Origin: Plantago ovata
Lineage: Eukaryota > Streptophyta > Magnoliopsida > Lamiales > Plantaginaceae
NCBI GenBank assembly: GCA_028274465.1
Contig: CM051455.1
Coordinates: 39,555,290 to 39,619,289 of the forward strand
Length of the DNA: 64,000 bases
Reading direction: 5' to 3'
Both the position numbers and the translations under genes were made by a program. The notes under the pieces are model-generated. The model worked only from the letters and a program-made list of their open reading frames with translations. It ran no database searches and was not told where the DNA came from. Positions 1 through 10,794 of this stretch are shown here, in pieces (position 1 is the stretch's first letter; the number at the start of each line of letters is the position of its first letter).

Positions 1-2484
1 TTCCTTGAGCTTTTCTTGTTTGCTTGTAAAAAATCATGTTCAACGGCTCAGGTGTATTAAAGGAATAGTATGTTAAGTGTATTCTCCAGCATATTCTCTT
101 CGGACATTCAAACTGTAGGAAAGCACGTGTTGTTCAGACATGGATAATAACTTTCAGAACTCTGAAACCTTGTTATCCTTCTAAGAGCTATCCTTTGAAA
201 AACACATGTCCTCATAAATTTGAGCTCATATATATATCCTGAGAAACTCAATATCATATATCTCTTTTCAGAGAGCTTTTCTGATCGAGTGTTCTTAGTG
301 ATGCGTCGTCAATGCACCAAAATTAATACTTATATTTAGTCTAGATCAGATATATCTACTCTTATCGTAGAGCAAGTTCATCCGGAGTGTCGGTCTCTAA
401 GGATGCGACAAAGCTAAACCAAATATAAAACAATGCAATAATCAAACAATAGCAAAAATAAACAGAGTGATTGGCAATAGCGATGAATAACTTGAATATA
501 AATAACTAAACAGAAAGCAATGCAATTAACATACGCAGACCTAGAAAACTTGTAAACAATCGATTAAGGAGATGCTGATGGTATTCGGTAGGATCTTCAG
601 GTATAAGATTTACTCGATGCCTAGATGTTTTACACGTAGAAATAAAATCAGTTACGGCTAATGACTTCAGAGTTACACGTAGATAAGAAATTGGTTACGG
701 CTAATAGTAGAGCAAAGCTTAATTAAAGTGCGGATAGAAATCGATTACGGCTAATCAAAACATGTGATTGAAGCTAATTAAGACCATGGCTATCACTACC
801 TTCGATGATTTAGATAAAACGGAGCCTCTAACATGCAAGAATCAGTAATTAAGCTTAAGGCATCTAGCATATGAATAAATCCTAACCCTTAGCTAGATTT
901 ACATCCAACCACCTACACGAGATGATTAGCTACTCATATCAATCATAACATAGACGGTAGAAACATGCATGATTTCTATGGTGGAAAACATCATAAACAC
1001 AGAGAAATAAGATGCAATACTGTAAATATCAATTGTCACAGGTTGATAAACAATAAGCATATGAATAAGCATATGAATTCTACGTATATAAAAGATGAAA
1101 TCCTAGCAATCAATCTCATTAATCAAAAGAAACTAATTATGAGGCTTAGAACAGCCTCCAAAAGGGCTTCCTAAGACTAAGGTTTGATAAAAGACGGAAT
1201 TATGAAGTTATGTCTCTCGAATTGGTTAAATACAGACGAAATGGGCCAAATCGCATAATTTTCCCGTCAGTGGGCCATTGGAAACAGTGGCTGTTGGCGC
1301 TGGCAGCGTTCGTGACCGCTGGGAGCGGTGGCAATGGGCGCTAGCATCGACAAAGCTTGCGGAAAATAGGAGTGAATTCTTCTCTTCTGCATATTTTGGC
1401 TTTCTAAAGTCCGTATATCACCTCTCCAAGGCATAAATACAGGTACTTGAGCATCGTTGGAGATCCATGGCATCCAAGAGTGATCCAATTGCATCCGAAT
1501 ACACCACTTTTGCACCAAAAATACCAATTTTCTCTAAAAGTACTAAAAACCATAAAAGTACGAAATTAACTCTAAACTAGTAAAATGCAATGAAATATAC
1601 AACTTAAAGATTACAAAAGTGATCTAAAAATCCCTGATGAAGGTGATTATTTGTGCAATATCACTTAGGATAACGCTTTCTGGAGAATAATAAAGACTGT
1701 TTGTTAACTTGTATTGATCTGGTCTTCAATGGTCGATCCTTTGTTGGTGAAGGCTCATTGCTGAATGTTTTCGAGAAATGAAAATTACAAGGAATAAACT
1801 ATCACCTATACAAGTAAGTAAGTCTATCAGAAATATGGAAAACTCTCGCAAATATCTCAAGTGAGAAAGAAGAGTTTTATATTGCCAAGCCTTTCTAAGC
1901 TAATCTAGCTATCTATGTGCTTGCAGAATTTTCTTGAATAATATACTCTCTATCTGGCATATTGTTATACACATTTCTCAGCTTTTCAGTAAAGTGTACA
2001 TTCTTGGTAGTTGTTTGGTAGATGTGTGTTATGAACCTAGTTGATTGTGTTTTTCCAAATCTGCTCAACTGATTTGTGCAAACCCTTGCACGTGTTGGTA
2101 TTTATATTGGAAGATTGATAAACCCTTGGTTAATATCCGTTGGGTTGAAATGTGATTTCACACTATTCATACTTAGGACAATTCACTATGTAGTCACTAT
2201 CACTTTTCAGAGGCGAGTGCTTTTGGTTCAAAGTTTTCAGTCTGATTTCATTAAATCATTGTACTAGACTGTGTCCTATTATCTGAACAACACATTCTAA
2301 GAAATTGTATCTTCAAATATGATTGTTATATAAGAGACCTTTGGTCCAGTGAGCTACTCTCAGAAACTTTCTTTCAGAAAGCCTATTTCCTCAACGTTTC
2401 TCAACCTTGGTTTCTGGTGAGATAATTTCCCCGTCTAATCTTCTTGTCTTCAATGCTGGCCTTTTTCAAATATAAAATTACATA
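1..2484. other. Intergenic, no gene seen
   Basis: AT-rich sequence in which no frame shows a recognisable protein and open frames are short. Around 1265-1365 there is a GC-richer block whose style suggests old repeat material. The stretch 300-1660 looks like non-coding internal sequence of a decayed retroelement, but no ends or coding domains could be identified. Confidence 0.5.
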
Positions 2485-2492
2485 CAAATACC

Positions 2493-3255
2493 TAGGCCTG
2501 GTAATCGGGCCGGATTGCTTCGGTCTTTCATGGATCGGACCAGTTACGGATCAGATCAAGCGCTGGTCCACTGGAAGACTGGCCGGATCGGTTCCGGATT
2601 CGGTCCGGATCGGACTCAAAATATGATCCGGTAGATTAAAAAGAATTCTGAAGATTTATATTCCCCTTCTAACAAATACAGAGAATGGTAAGAGAGAGAG
2701 TTTCTTAAAACAAGAAAAAAAGAGAGAAAGTCCTTGAAAAATTTCCATCAATTACCTTCACCATCGTCTTCACTCTCCAATGTTATGTCCCATTCCAACA
2801 AATTCTCCATCTATTTATCTTCATTGTTTCCTCATTGCAACAAAATGGGATTTAGGTGGGACGAGTAAAAGAGGAAAGCGTGAAGAATGAACTGAACAAT
2901 TGGGTTGAAACTAGAGGATGGTGATGTATCTAGGTCCCTCCATTAACAACGCTGGTGGTGTCACGGTGGCGTAGAGGCAGAGCCGATGAGCAGCGACAAG
3001 TGATTTGAAAGTTTTCGTTTTGATACTGACATTTATAGATTTTATTCAGAGGCATTATTATTAGGTTTTGTTTTGTAATTTGACTTTTCAATTTTAATTT
3101 AATTTTGTTTTAGTCGATCCACGGACTGATTTGGGTTCGAACCGGATCAAAGGTACTGAAAGTCCACTGGACTTTCTAGCTTTACCTATGGACCGGACCT
3201 GGTCCGGATCGGATTGGGCTAAAATCTATGGATCGGGTCGAAATTGCCAGGCCTA
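2493..3255. mobile_element. Non-autonomous hAT-type DNA transposon, 763 bp
   Basis: The two ends are inverted copies: the left begins TAGGCCTGGTAATCGG and the right, read on the other strand, begins TAGGCCTGGCAATTTCG. The flanking 8-mers are CAAATACC (2485-2492) and CAAAAACC (3256-3263), an 8-bp target duplication with one mismatch. An 8-bp duplication and a TAGG..TGGCAA terminus are hallmarks of the hAT superfamily. Both subterminal regions are rich in GGTCCGGATCGGA-like words. No transposase is encoded, so it would depend on an autonomous relative. Confidence 0.75.
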
Positions 3256-3263
3256 CAAAAACC

Positions 3264-5110
3264 TAACATCCTATAAGATTTGCCAGACTAATCATACTAT
3301 GGATTGTTCCCTCTCTATCAAAAGTATTAAATACCTTTCTAATATCTAAGATAAGATATGTAGTCATAGCTGATAAAAAACTCTCAAGATTCCCTAACAC
3401 ATTGTTTGTATTACATTGCTCAATATTCTACTTGAACGATTTGCACTATGAGATACATTGCTAATAATAATAGATTTCAAAGCCACAAGTGTTTGTATCA
3501 TATTAAAGTTTTTTTTTTGAATCCCCCCGGTTGTTCCATTGAGCATCCCATCAACCTCTCCCACTCGATTCATATATATAGGTACAATACTTGCATTTGT
3601 ATAATGGACGACCTTGCCGATTTAAATTAGAACCCATAAGTTCAGAAAGAAATAATTGGTTTTGTATAGTGTGGTTATAATTGAGTGTGAAGAGCGTTAT
3701 TGAAGGTGAAATATGGTGTTTGGACAAGTATATATTGACAAGTAAAGGGCCTCCAAAAGCAGTAAACAAAAAGAAAAGCCCCATTTCTTCTAACACTAGC
3801 CACCGATCATCAACTGGGTGTACTTAGGGTTTGGGACGCGGCCTCAAGCACTCCTCCATGGGTTACCTAGTGGTTAGTTATTTTCTTTATTTTTGGAAAT
3901 TTTTTATATAAAATTGTAACGGAAATTCAATTACATTTTGGTCCCCGACGCCAAGTTTAGGGAATTGCAATTGTAAAACAAAATTAAGGTTTTATTGGCG
4001 TTGAAACTCAGTTACATTTTAGTCCTAGGCGTAAAGGTTATTTGATTCCTACAAAATTCAATATTATTACAATACCTTACTTTTTCAAAAGTCAAATTCG
4101 TAGCCTATTTGTTATTGTTGAATTAATGAGGCCTATAATGTTATTAGTGACGCTAAGAACCCTAATAATAAAAAATGGACACATAAATGTAATTAGCTCC
4201 ACGATTTTGTTGATTTGTTTGTCTTGTTGATGAAGCAATACTGACAGTAAAGATTATAACTAGGGAAAATTCCATAAAATTAAACACCCATGATGCTGCA
4301 TCTCTTTTTTTTTTTGTTTTCCCTCCTAGTTTAGCAATAACATCGAGCCCCAATTCCACCAAATCCGTTGACCATCTTACAAGCCAACTTTATCACTCCC
4401 AACAAGCCAACATATTTTACAAATTTAAGTTTTTTTTTCGTTTTTCTTTTATTTCATTTCTTTTTTCTTTTCGTTCTCCATCTCTTCAAACTCTTGTACT
4501 GGAAAAATACCGGTACCGAAGTTGTCAATCGGGGAAGTGTGGATTAATTTTACAAATTTCATAGACCTTTTGGAAGAATTACCTCTTTAAATTTGTATGA
4601 AGCGGAAGTAATTGGAATACCGATTTGGTAATAATATGGAATATGCTAACCCTAATATTCAGAGGCTTTCAGTCCTTAGTGGATCAAACTCTAATTATAA
4701 GGATGACCGAATTTTAGCGATGTTGAAGTAGCACATGGGAGGTTGGGGTTCCAACCCTAATGAAATCATAGTTAAACAGAATTATGCCTTACTGTGATGA
4801 TCGATATGCCTAAACCAATGCATAATTCGCATCAACCCAAAAATCCTTCAAAGTCACAGGGAACCTTGATCACTGATTAGGGAGGGAGCTAGATGTGACA
4901 AGAAGACTAATAATACCCAATTAATGGTAAAAGGAAAGCCCATAAAATCACGGGTGTATTTACGCATTAAACAATTCACTTCGCTTCTTCACACATTAAA
5001 GTCAACAAATGCATCCCCAAGAAATTCATCACGGGTTTTAATTAATACTTCTATACTAACCAAGGTAATAACTGGTCAACAGTTGCATGCTTCAACATAT
5101 GGCTGATTAT
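3264..5110. other. Intergenic, no gene seen
   Basis: AT-rich, with T-rich tracts near 3510, 4300 and 4430. Open frames are short and without family resemblance on either strand. No promoter, RNA gene or complete mobile element was recognised. Confidence 0.5.
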
Positions 5111-5112
5111 TA

Positions 5113-5487
5113 CTCCCTCCCCTCCGTCCCACTTATACCATCTCCAACCATGAATCTAATAAGGATCTTATGCATAAGACTCTTGATTGGATAAGTAAAA
5201 ATTTGAGTCTTATCATCTTATACATAAGATGAGTCTTCCCATATAAGACCCTTCTAACGAGGTCTAATGTAATTTTTTATTAGTATTTGTTTTTTTTTTC
5301 TCTTTCATCCCACTTTATTTGTTTGTTACTTGTTTGTTAAATGAAAAAAGAAAGAACAAAAAAATGTGTTGTGGAGTCTTATGGTTGGATGTGAGGATAT
5401 ACTTGGGTCTTATAGTCTTATAATAAAATAATAATATGGTGGGTCTTATCATCTCATGGTTGGAGATGGTCTTATAATGAGACAGAC
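5113..5487. mobile_element. Stowaway-like MITE, about 375 bp
   Basis: Terminal inverted repeats: the left end reads TACTCCCTCC..CCGTCCCACTTATACCATCTCCAACCATGA. The right end, read in reverse, gives GTCTGTCTCATTATAAGACC followed by the same CATCTCCAACCATGA block. The CTCC..GTCCC start next to TA is typical of Stowaway (Tc1/mariner) MITEs. The interior is full of short inverted AAGACTC/GAGTCTTAT words. The right end runs straight into a (TTA)n array, so the TA duplication on that side cannot be placed exactly. Confidence 0.55.

Positions 5488-5567
<80 letters not shown>
5488..5567. repeat. (TTA)27 microsatellite at the 3' end of a non-LTR element
   Basis: Uninterrupted TTA triplets. The array directly borders the 3' end of the minus-strand non-LTR element at 5575-6680. 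On that strand it reads (TAA)n. Confidence 0.95.
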
Positions 5568-5574
5568 TTATTTT

Positions 5575-6680
5575 TTATTTTTTTAATAACACGAATATTA
5601 TTAACCAAAACAACAGGTGTTTACACAAAATTAATGTGCAACCAAGAAACAAACTGTGCTCCCAATCCCTTAGCTATAGCAAAACTAATTCTAAAAAAAT
5701 AAAAGGAGCAGACGAACCAACATCTTGAATCAAAGAGATACCCCGAACTGTCTTGAGCAGAGCAACAGCCTCTGCATCCAACTCTGCAAGTGCCGAGAAA
5801 GAGAAAAGGAAGAATACCATATCCTTTAACTGCACACAAGTCCCGATACTTAGCACATGTGCGCTTGTCAGCCTCAGCAACCACATGTCCAGGCACAAAA
5901 TCCATCATCCCAGAACGGATCAAGGGGGATGACCCAGTAAGATCAACACAAACATCTCGCCCCCTACCCCAAGCATAAAGGAGCAAGTCTGCAGGACAAA
6001 GGGACCTACCACTCCCATCAAGCAAACCAATATCCACTTCCTTACCAGCAGAAATACCAGATCAGGAACAGACATCCAAAAGAGTGTCACTGACGAGGTC
6101 ATGTCTATACTTGATACCCACCATCCCAGTACATGACACCGCATGATCCCCAAAAAAGTCTCCATCAAAAATTCGAGAACAAGCAGGCAAGGTGTGGGCA
6201 CCGGAAACAAAATGACACCGAGCCAATAGCTAAGGACACACATATCCTACCATTCATAGTCTGCTCCAAACCATAAATAGGAACTACACACAACCAATAA
6301 GAAGAATGGACACCTTGCTGATACTTCCAAAGAGCTACCTGACGAGGAATTTAAGAGAAGACAGATGCCGTAGAAGCAACAACCATCGTGAAATATATAT
6401 CTGCCAATTTCTTCGTAAGTCTGGGGGCAGCGATCTCACTGGGTTACGCAAAAAGTCAGAACTCGTGGTCTCAAGAAACAAGAACAGGGCATCATTAAAA
6501 GCAGGTGAAAAAGAAGTGATACCAGAAGGACAGAGGAGCTTAGCTTGCAACCCAGCAGACTGTAGGTGAGTAGCAATGAAGGCATAAGTAGCAAGCCGCC
6601 ACTGCCAATCACCAAAGTCGGATACAGACGCCGTAACAATACGCTCCAAAGAGGATCGAAAAGCCTCATCAAAAGCAAAC
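5575..6680 (-). mobile_element. 5'-truncated non-LTR retrotransposon, CCHC/RLE type, decayed
   Basis: The minus strand encodes broken pieces of the C-terminal part of a non-LTR retrotransposon protein. One block (about 6649-6540) resembles the post-RT region, with a FGDWQWRLAT motif. The block 6037-5621 carries PADLLLY followed by VCVDLTG and ends in an IAKGLGAQFVS-like C-terminus. The same order occurs in the better kept copy at 37351-39297. PAD..VDLT fits the PD-(D/E)XK catalytic core of a restriction-like endonuclease. Frameshifts and stops make it non-functional. The RT domain is missing by 5' truncation. (TTA)n lies on both sides (5488-5567 and 6681-6700). Confidence 0.7.
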
Positions 6681-6700
6681 TTATTATTATTATTATTATT
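6681..6700. repeat. Short (TTA)n array at the 5' end of the non-LTR element
   Basis: About six and a half TTA triplets bordering the truncated 5' end of the element at 5575-6680. This leaves the element embedded between two TTA tracts. Confidence 0.85.
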
Positions 6701-6743
6701 TTTAAATTGGAATTCAATAAATTAAAAACAACGAATCATAAGG

Positions 6744-7010
6744 TAACAAACTCATAACTAAAAATGAGTAACTCCATGAAGCTACCTAAATGTTTTGTTT
6801 TTAACAACCAAAAATTTATTGATAAAACAAGTCTGTCATACAAAAAGAGTATGAGAAGTACTTTTAGCAATAAAAAAAGAAAACGATACACCACCGAAGA
6901 AAAAACAACGCCAACCAAGACCAGCGTGAACCAAACTAACAACACTACCCAAATCAAAGACTACAGGAAAGGACCCCAACACCTTGAAAACCCACAGAGA
7001 GCTTAGAGAA
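6744..7010 (-). mobile_element. Probable LINE 3'-end relic
   Basis: The segment around 6795-6870 shares an extended word order with 19535-19612: TTTATTGATA..., then CATACAAA.AGAGTATGAGAA.TACT.TTAG.AATA. The family resembles antisense 3' ends of plant LINEs, which end in an A-rich tail after an AATAAAT-like tract. No coding remains and no target duplication was found here. Confidence 0.35.
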
Positions 7011-7029
7011 CAAAAGTATAGAATCCAAC

Positions 7030-7385
7030 ACTTCCTTCAACAGCAAACCGTTAAATCCAAAAACGATTCAAGACTTCGATCTAACCCATTGCCAAGCTCC
7101 TACACCCTATGCCCTTACGGACAAGTGGCAAACAATTTAACATGGTCATGGATTATAAACCGAGAACTAGAACCAAGCAACAAACAGTCAATTCCAAAAC
7201 AGATTCAAGACTTCAATCTAACTCATTGCCAACCTCTTACACTCTATGCCCTTACGGACAAGTGGCTAGCAATTTGAAAATGTGGTCATGGGTTAACATC
7301 TGAGACCCAAAAACGAGCACCAGACCGTCCATTCCAAAAAAAATTCAAGACCTCAACCTAACCATTACCAACTTTTTACACCCTG
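7030..7385. repeat. About 139-bp direct repeat, 2.5 copies
   Basis: The phrase GATTCAAGACTTC.ATCTAAC..ATTGCCAA starts at about 7063 and 7202, with a degraded third copy near 7338. Each copy is followed by TACACCCTATGCCCTTACGGACAAGTGGC or a truncated form. Copies differ by scattered substitutions, so the tandem duplication is not very recent. Confidence 0.7.
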
Positions 7386-8560
7386 CCATAGATGACAATT
7401 TGATTAATTTACATATCATCCGTCATTTTACTCACTCAATTTTATACTAATGCCTAGATGTCTTATTTTGCTAAAAAATGTCTTCTTTTTATTTTTTTTA
7501 TGAAATATTTATCTAAGTTGCTTTTACGACAATAATATGCTACACGGTATGTGACACGATTACTAGCTATTTTATACCCATTTGTAAATGATTAATTCAT
7601 TCTCATCTAAAAAACTCAACATGTAAAGAGTTGTAAAAAAAAAAAATAATAATAAAATAAAAAAAATTGTGAAATTAATCACCTTATGTTAGTAATTATA
7701 TATAGCATCTGATGCTAGTAGTGCGTTTCACCCCGTGGGCCTGGTTTTTTCCAAGTATGTTAGTAATTTTATAAGATGGAATAATTTCATCACATGTGCA
7801 TGCAGTTCAAAATTTATAAGTTCGATGAAGCTCTCTTAAATAATTCAATACTATATCATAATATGAACTTGTAAAAAGGTGTGAAACTATCCATCGATCG
7901 GTAGAAGTTATCAAATGTATACACATTCCCAGGGCGGATTCAGGATGTGAAATTGGGGGCGAAACTACATATATATAGGATATAGGTTGGTTCGGGGGGC
8001 CAAATTTTTTAAAAACAAAAATATTACCTAAAAAAGATTTTAAAAATTAAGGGGGGCGGCGAACACCCCACAATGCCCACACCTAACTCCTCCTCTTCTC
8101 ATCCAATAAAAGACTCCGAAGCTATTTTACCCGTCAAAATGCTTCAACTTTCATGAGCCTAGATAGTATGCGTCGAAAATTACAGTTTTAGGTCAAATGA
8201 ACATGTTTTCGAAAGTTTACAGTCACCATATTTCGAGGTTAGATCGGAAAATTATGAATCATCTACTAATTAACTAGAAAACAGCTCCATTAAATTACCA
8301 ATACTCCATTCTGACAAATATCACTCAATTTAATCTTTCGTAAAAAGTTATAACAATAATTCGTTTTTGATAAATATGATTGAACTTCTCCGACAGGAGG
8401 ATTCGACCCCATATCTTCAACTCCACCTTTATATTATAATAATTAGTATATCTTTCTTTTAATCATATCTTTGGCTTAAAGTAGTGCATATGTATTGTTA
8501 ACACATATGGTGTGCTGAAGTGGAACTTACGAAGAAGAACCTCACTTATCACATTTCTGA
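7386..8560. other. Intergenic and upstream region of the first FAD2-like gene
   Basis: AT-rich. A block at about 7929-8085 with GGGCGGATTCAGGA and GGGGGGCGGCGAACACCCC resembles a decayed GC-rich DNA-transposon relic common in plants, but clean ends were not found. The last few hundred bases should contain the regulatory sequence of the gene starting at 8668. No specific element other than the TATA box was recognised. Confidence 0.4.
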
Positions 8561-8564
8561 GACC

Positions 8565-8575
8565 TCTATATAAAC
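8565..8575 (+). promoter_or_regulatory. TATA box of the first FAD2-like gene
   Basis: TCTATATAAAC lies 93 bases before the ATG. A start site 25-30 bases downstream would give a 5'UTR of about 65-70 bases with no intron. The UTR block CCTCTCTTTACACTAACA..GACATCAAAA recurs before the pseudogene at 18453, so the two promoters are paralogous. Confidence 0.65.
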
Positions 8576-8667
8576 CAAAGTACCTCTGTAGATATACATA
8601 GAACTTAAAAAAAAAAAAGGGAAAGGAAGCCTCTCTTTACACTAACACACGACATCAAAACCTAAAA

Positions 8668-9786
8668 ATGGGTGCTGAAAACAAAATCCAGCGCTTTGAA
8701 CACACCAAGCCTCCCTTCACATTAAGTGACATCAAAAAAGCAATCCCACCCCATTGTTTCAAACGTTCTATCATCCGTTCCTTTGCTTACCTCTTTCGCG
8801 ATCTCAGCCTCGTCTCTCTCTTCTATTATATGGCAACCAATTACATCTCGCTCCTCCCCACCCCACTCGCAGCCTTGGCCTGGCCGCTTTATTGGGTTTG
8901 CCAAGGTTGTGTGATGTTTGGTATTTGGATCATAGCCCATGAATGTGGTCACCACTCCTTCAGTGACTACTCATGGTTAGATGACACTGTCGGATTTATC
9001 CTACATTCTGCCCTTTTAACCCCATACTTCTCGTGGAAAATAAGTCACCGTCGCCACCACGCAAATACTAGTTCACTAGAGCGAGATGAGGTGTACGTAC
9101 CCAAATTCAAAGCCAAGAGAAAATGGTACCATGTCGATAAGTATGGTGATAGCTTTCCATACCAAGCCTTAGCAATCACTATCCGCCTTACTGTTGGGTG
9201 GTACTTGTACATTTGTCTCAACATGGCCGGGAGGAAGTATGAAAGGTTTGCCAGCCACTTCGACCCCTACAGCCCAATTTTTTCAGATAAGGAGCGTGTT
9301 TTAATCATGATAACTGATGCCGGCATTGTGGCCTCTCTTTATGCGAGTTACTCATTGGCTACCATTTACGGTGCTGCATGGGTTATGTGCATTTATGGCA
9401 TTCCTTTAGTGGTCGCAAACATGTGCTTGGTTTTGACAACAAATTTGCACCACACACACGCTGGGGTTCCACATTACGATTCCACCGAGTGGGACTGGCT
9501 TAGGGGAGCTTTAGCAACAGTTGACAGGGATTATGGAGTCATTCTCAACAGTGTTTTCCATCACCTTGTGGATACTCATGTAGCGCATCATCTGTTCTCA
9601 AATCTTCCTCACTATCATGCAGTAGAGGCAACCAAAGCTATAAAGCCCGTATTGGGTAAATATTATAACTATGATGACACACCGATCTTGAAGGCCTTGT
9701 GGAGGGATTCACAGGACTGCATGTATATCGCTGCTGATGAAGATGACAAGAACAAAGGTGTCTATTGGTGGTCCAACAAGTACTAG
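8668..9786 (+). CDS. FAD2-like membrane fatty-acid desaturase (divergent delta-12 family)
   Basis: Encodes 372 residues in one exon, against about 383 for typical plant FAD2. Di-iron histidine boxes are at residues 91-96 (HECGHH), 127-131 (HRRHH) and 304-308 (HVAHH). Conserved family blocks include AIPPHCFKRS (about 25-34), LERDEVYVPK (about 137-146) and the WDWLRGAL segment. The hydrophobic stretches fit four to six membrane helices. The C-terminus WWSNKY fits the aromatic ER-retrieval signal. The family acts in the ER on phosphatidylcholine-bound C18 chains, using cytochrome b5 as electron donor. Relative to the two other subtypes here it has one extra residue after DRDYG (VILN instead of ILN), just before box three. 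This start was chosen because the MGA opening is typical and a TATA box is suitably placed. Regiochemistry (desaturase, acetylenase or other) is undecided. Confidence 0.93.
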   Translation: MGAENKIQRFEHTKPPFTLSDIKKAIPPHCFKRSIIRSFAYLFRDLSLVSLFYYMATNYISLLPTPLAALAWPLYWVCQGCVMFGIWIIAHECGHHSFSDYSWLDDTVGFILHSALLTPYFSWKISHRRHHANTSSLERDEVYVPKFKAKRKWYHVDKYGDSFPYQALAITIRLTVGWYLYICLNMAGRKYERFASHFDPYSPIFSDKERVLIMITDAGIVASLYASYSLATIYGAAWVMCIYGIPLVVANMCLVLTTNLHHTHAGVPHYDSTEWDWLRGALATVDRDYGVILNSVFHHLVDTHVAHHLFSNLPHYHAVEATKAIKPVLGKYYNYDDTPILKALWRDSQDCMYIAADEDDKNKGVYWWSNKY

Positions 9787-9876
9787 ATGCATCTGAACTT
9801 AGTTCTTGCGACGTTACTGTAAAAGAATAAGTGGGTATTTGTGTTGCATTTGTATGTTTTTAATTTGATTTTGAAA

Positions 9877-9882
9877 AATAAA
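9877..9882 (+). terminator. Candidate polyadenylation signal
   Basis: AATAAA in an AT-rich tract about 90 bases after the stop codon of the first FAD2-like gene, a normal spacing for a plant near-upstream element. Confidence 0.5.
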
Positions 9883-9889
9883 ATCGTCT

Positions 9890-10790
9890 ACTGTAAGTTG
9901 AAACCATCCGCAAGACAAGTTTTGTACTTTCACTCAAGAATTCAGTGTTGTTGCTGACAAGAATATCAACTGATAGCATCATGGTTATTGTCCAGACAAT
10001 TCATGTTTTACCTGATAAGATAGGTAGTTTTCATTTACAAAAAATTGTAACAAACATATATATGCATTTTGCTTACAATTATCATAATTTTTCTTAAACA
10101 AATCAATCTAGTGAAAATGGCAATTTTGGTCCCGAAGTTTCATGGGTGTGGCAAATGCAGTGCCATGTTAATTTGCTTCAGGTGGCAATTTTAGTCCCAA
10201 AGTTAGTTAACTTTGGCAAAACTAGTTCTTTTTCTGATTTTTTGACTTTGACCGATGATGTGGCGATGTAGTCAACAAGTCAACGCCATCACATGACCTG
10301 TCAACCACAAGACTTTTGGTAAGTTACTGCAAACCAGAAGATCAAAATAATGAAAATCAATACAAAAGATTATTGAAAGAGAACATGAGTTAACACTACC
10401 GGCAATTCACGCGTTTCAGTTCTTGGTAAAGCAACTGTCAATGGAGAATAATTGTAAACTCTTTACCGATCAACCCTAGAAATCCTATCAAGTAGCTATA
10501 AAAGAATCTCGGCATAGAATTATGCCAAGCTAATGGTCAACTTTTACTCCTAGAGCCCTATAAAATATCCAAATTACTAAATATATATGTGTGATATTTG
10601 GTTATTTATTTTTGCGATGAAAATCTGATACAGGAAATGTCCAGATTTTGGTGTCACTTTGAATGCAATTCTGTATTTATTAGGCATGTACTAGCAGCGG
10701 AACCATATATAAATTGTTCCGAAGCCTTGGTAATCTTGTTTCTAGAACATCAAAAGGAAGGTCATTTCATATTTTCTAGAGGAAGTTACT
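9890..10790. other. Downstream intergenic with degenerate GGCAA repeat
   Basis: No gene seen. At about 10110-10260 the words TGGCAATTTTGGTCCC.AAGTTT and TGGCAATTTTAGTCCCAAAGTT recur in a short array. A similar GGCAAATTTT.TCCAAAGTTT block follows the third FAD2 subtype at about 32640-32740. Both are probably relics of one common plant repeat rather than functional UTR sequence. Confidence 0.4.
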
Positions 10791-10794
10791 GAAA

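Noticed and set aside
3551-3796. 81-residue minus-strand frame
   Set aside because: Low complexity, no motif, no promoter or conservation evidence.
5315-5728. Open frames of poly-Ile or poly-Tyr over the TTA array
   Set aside because: Pure microsatellite translation on both strands. The same applies to the poly-Leu frames at 37089-37352 and 55610-55915.
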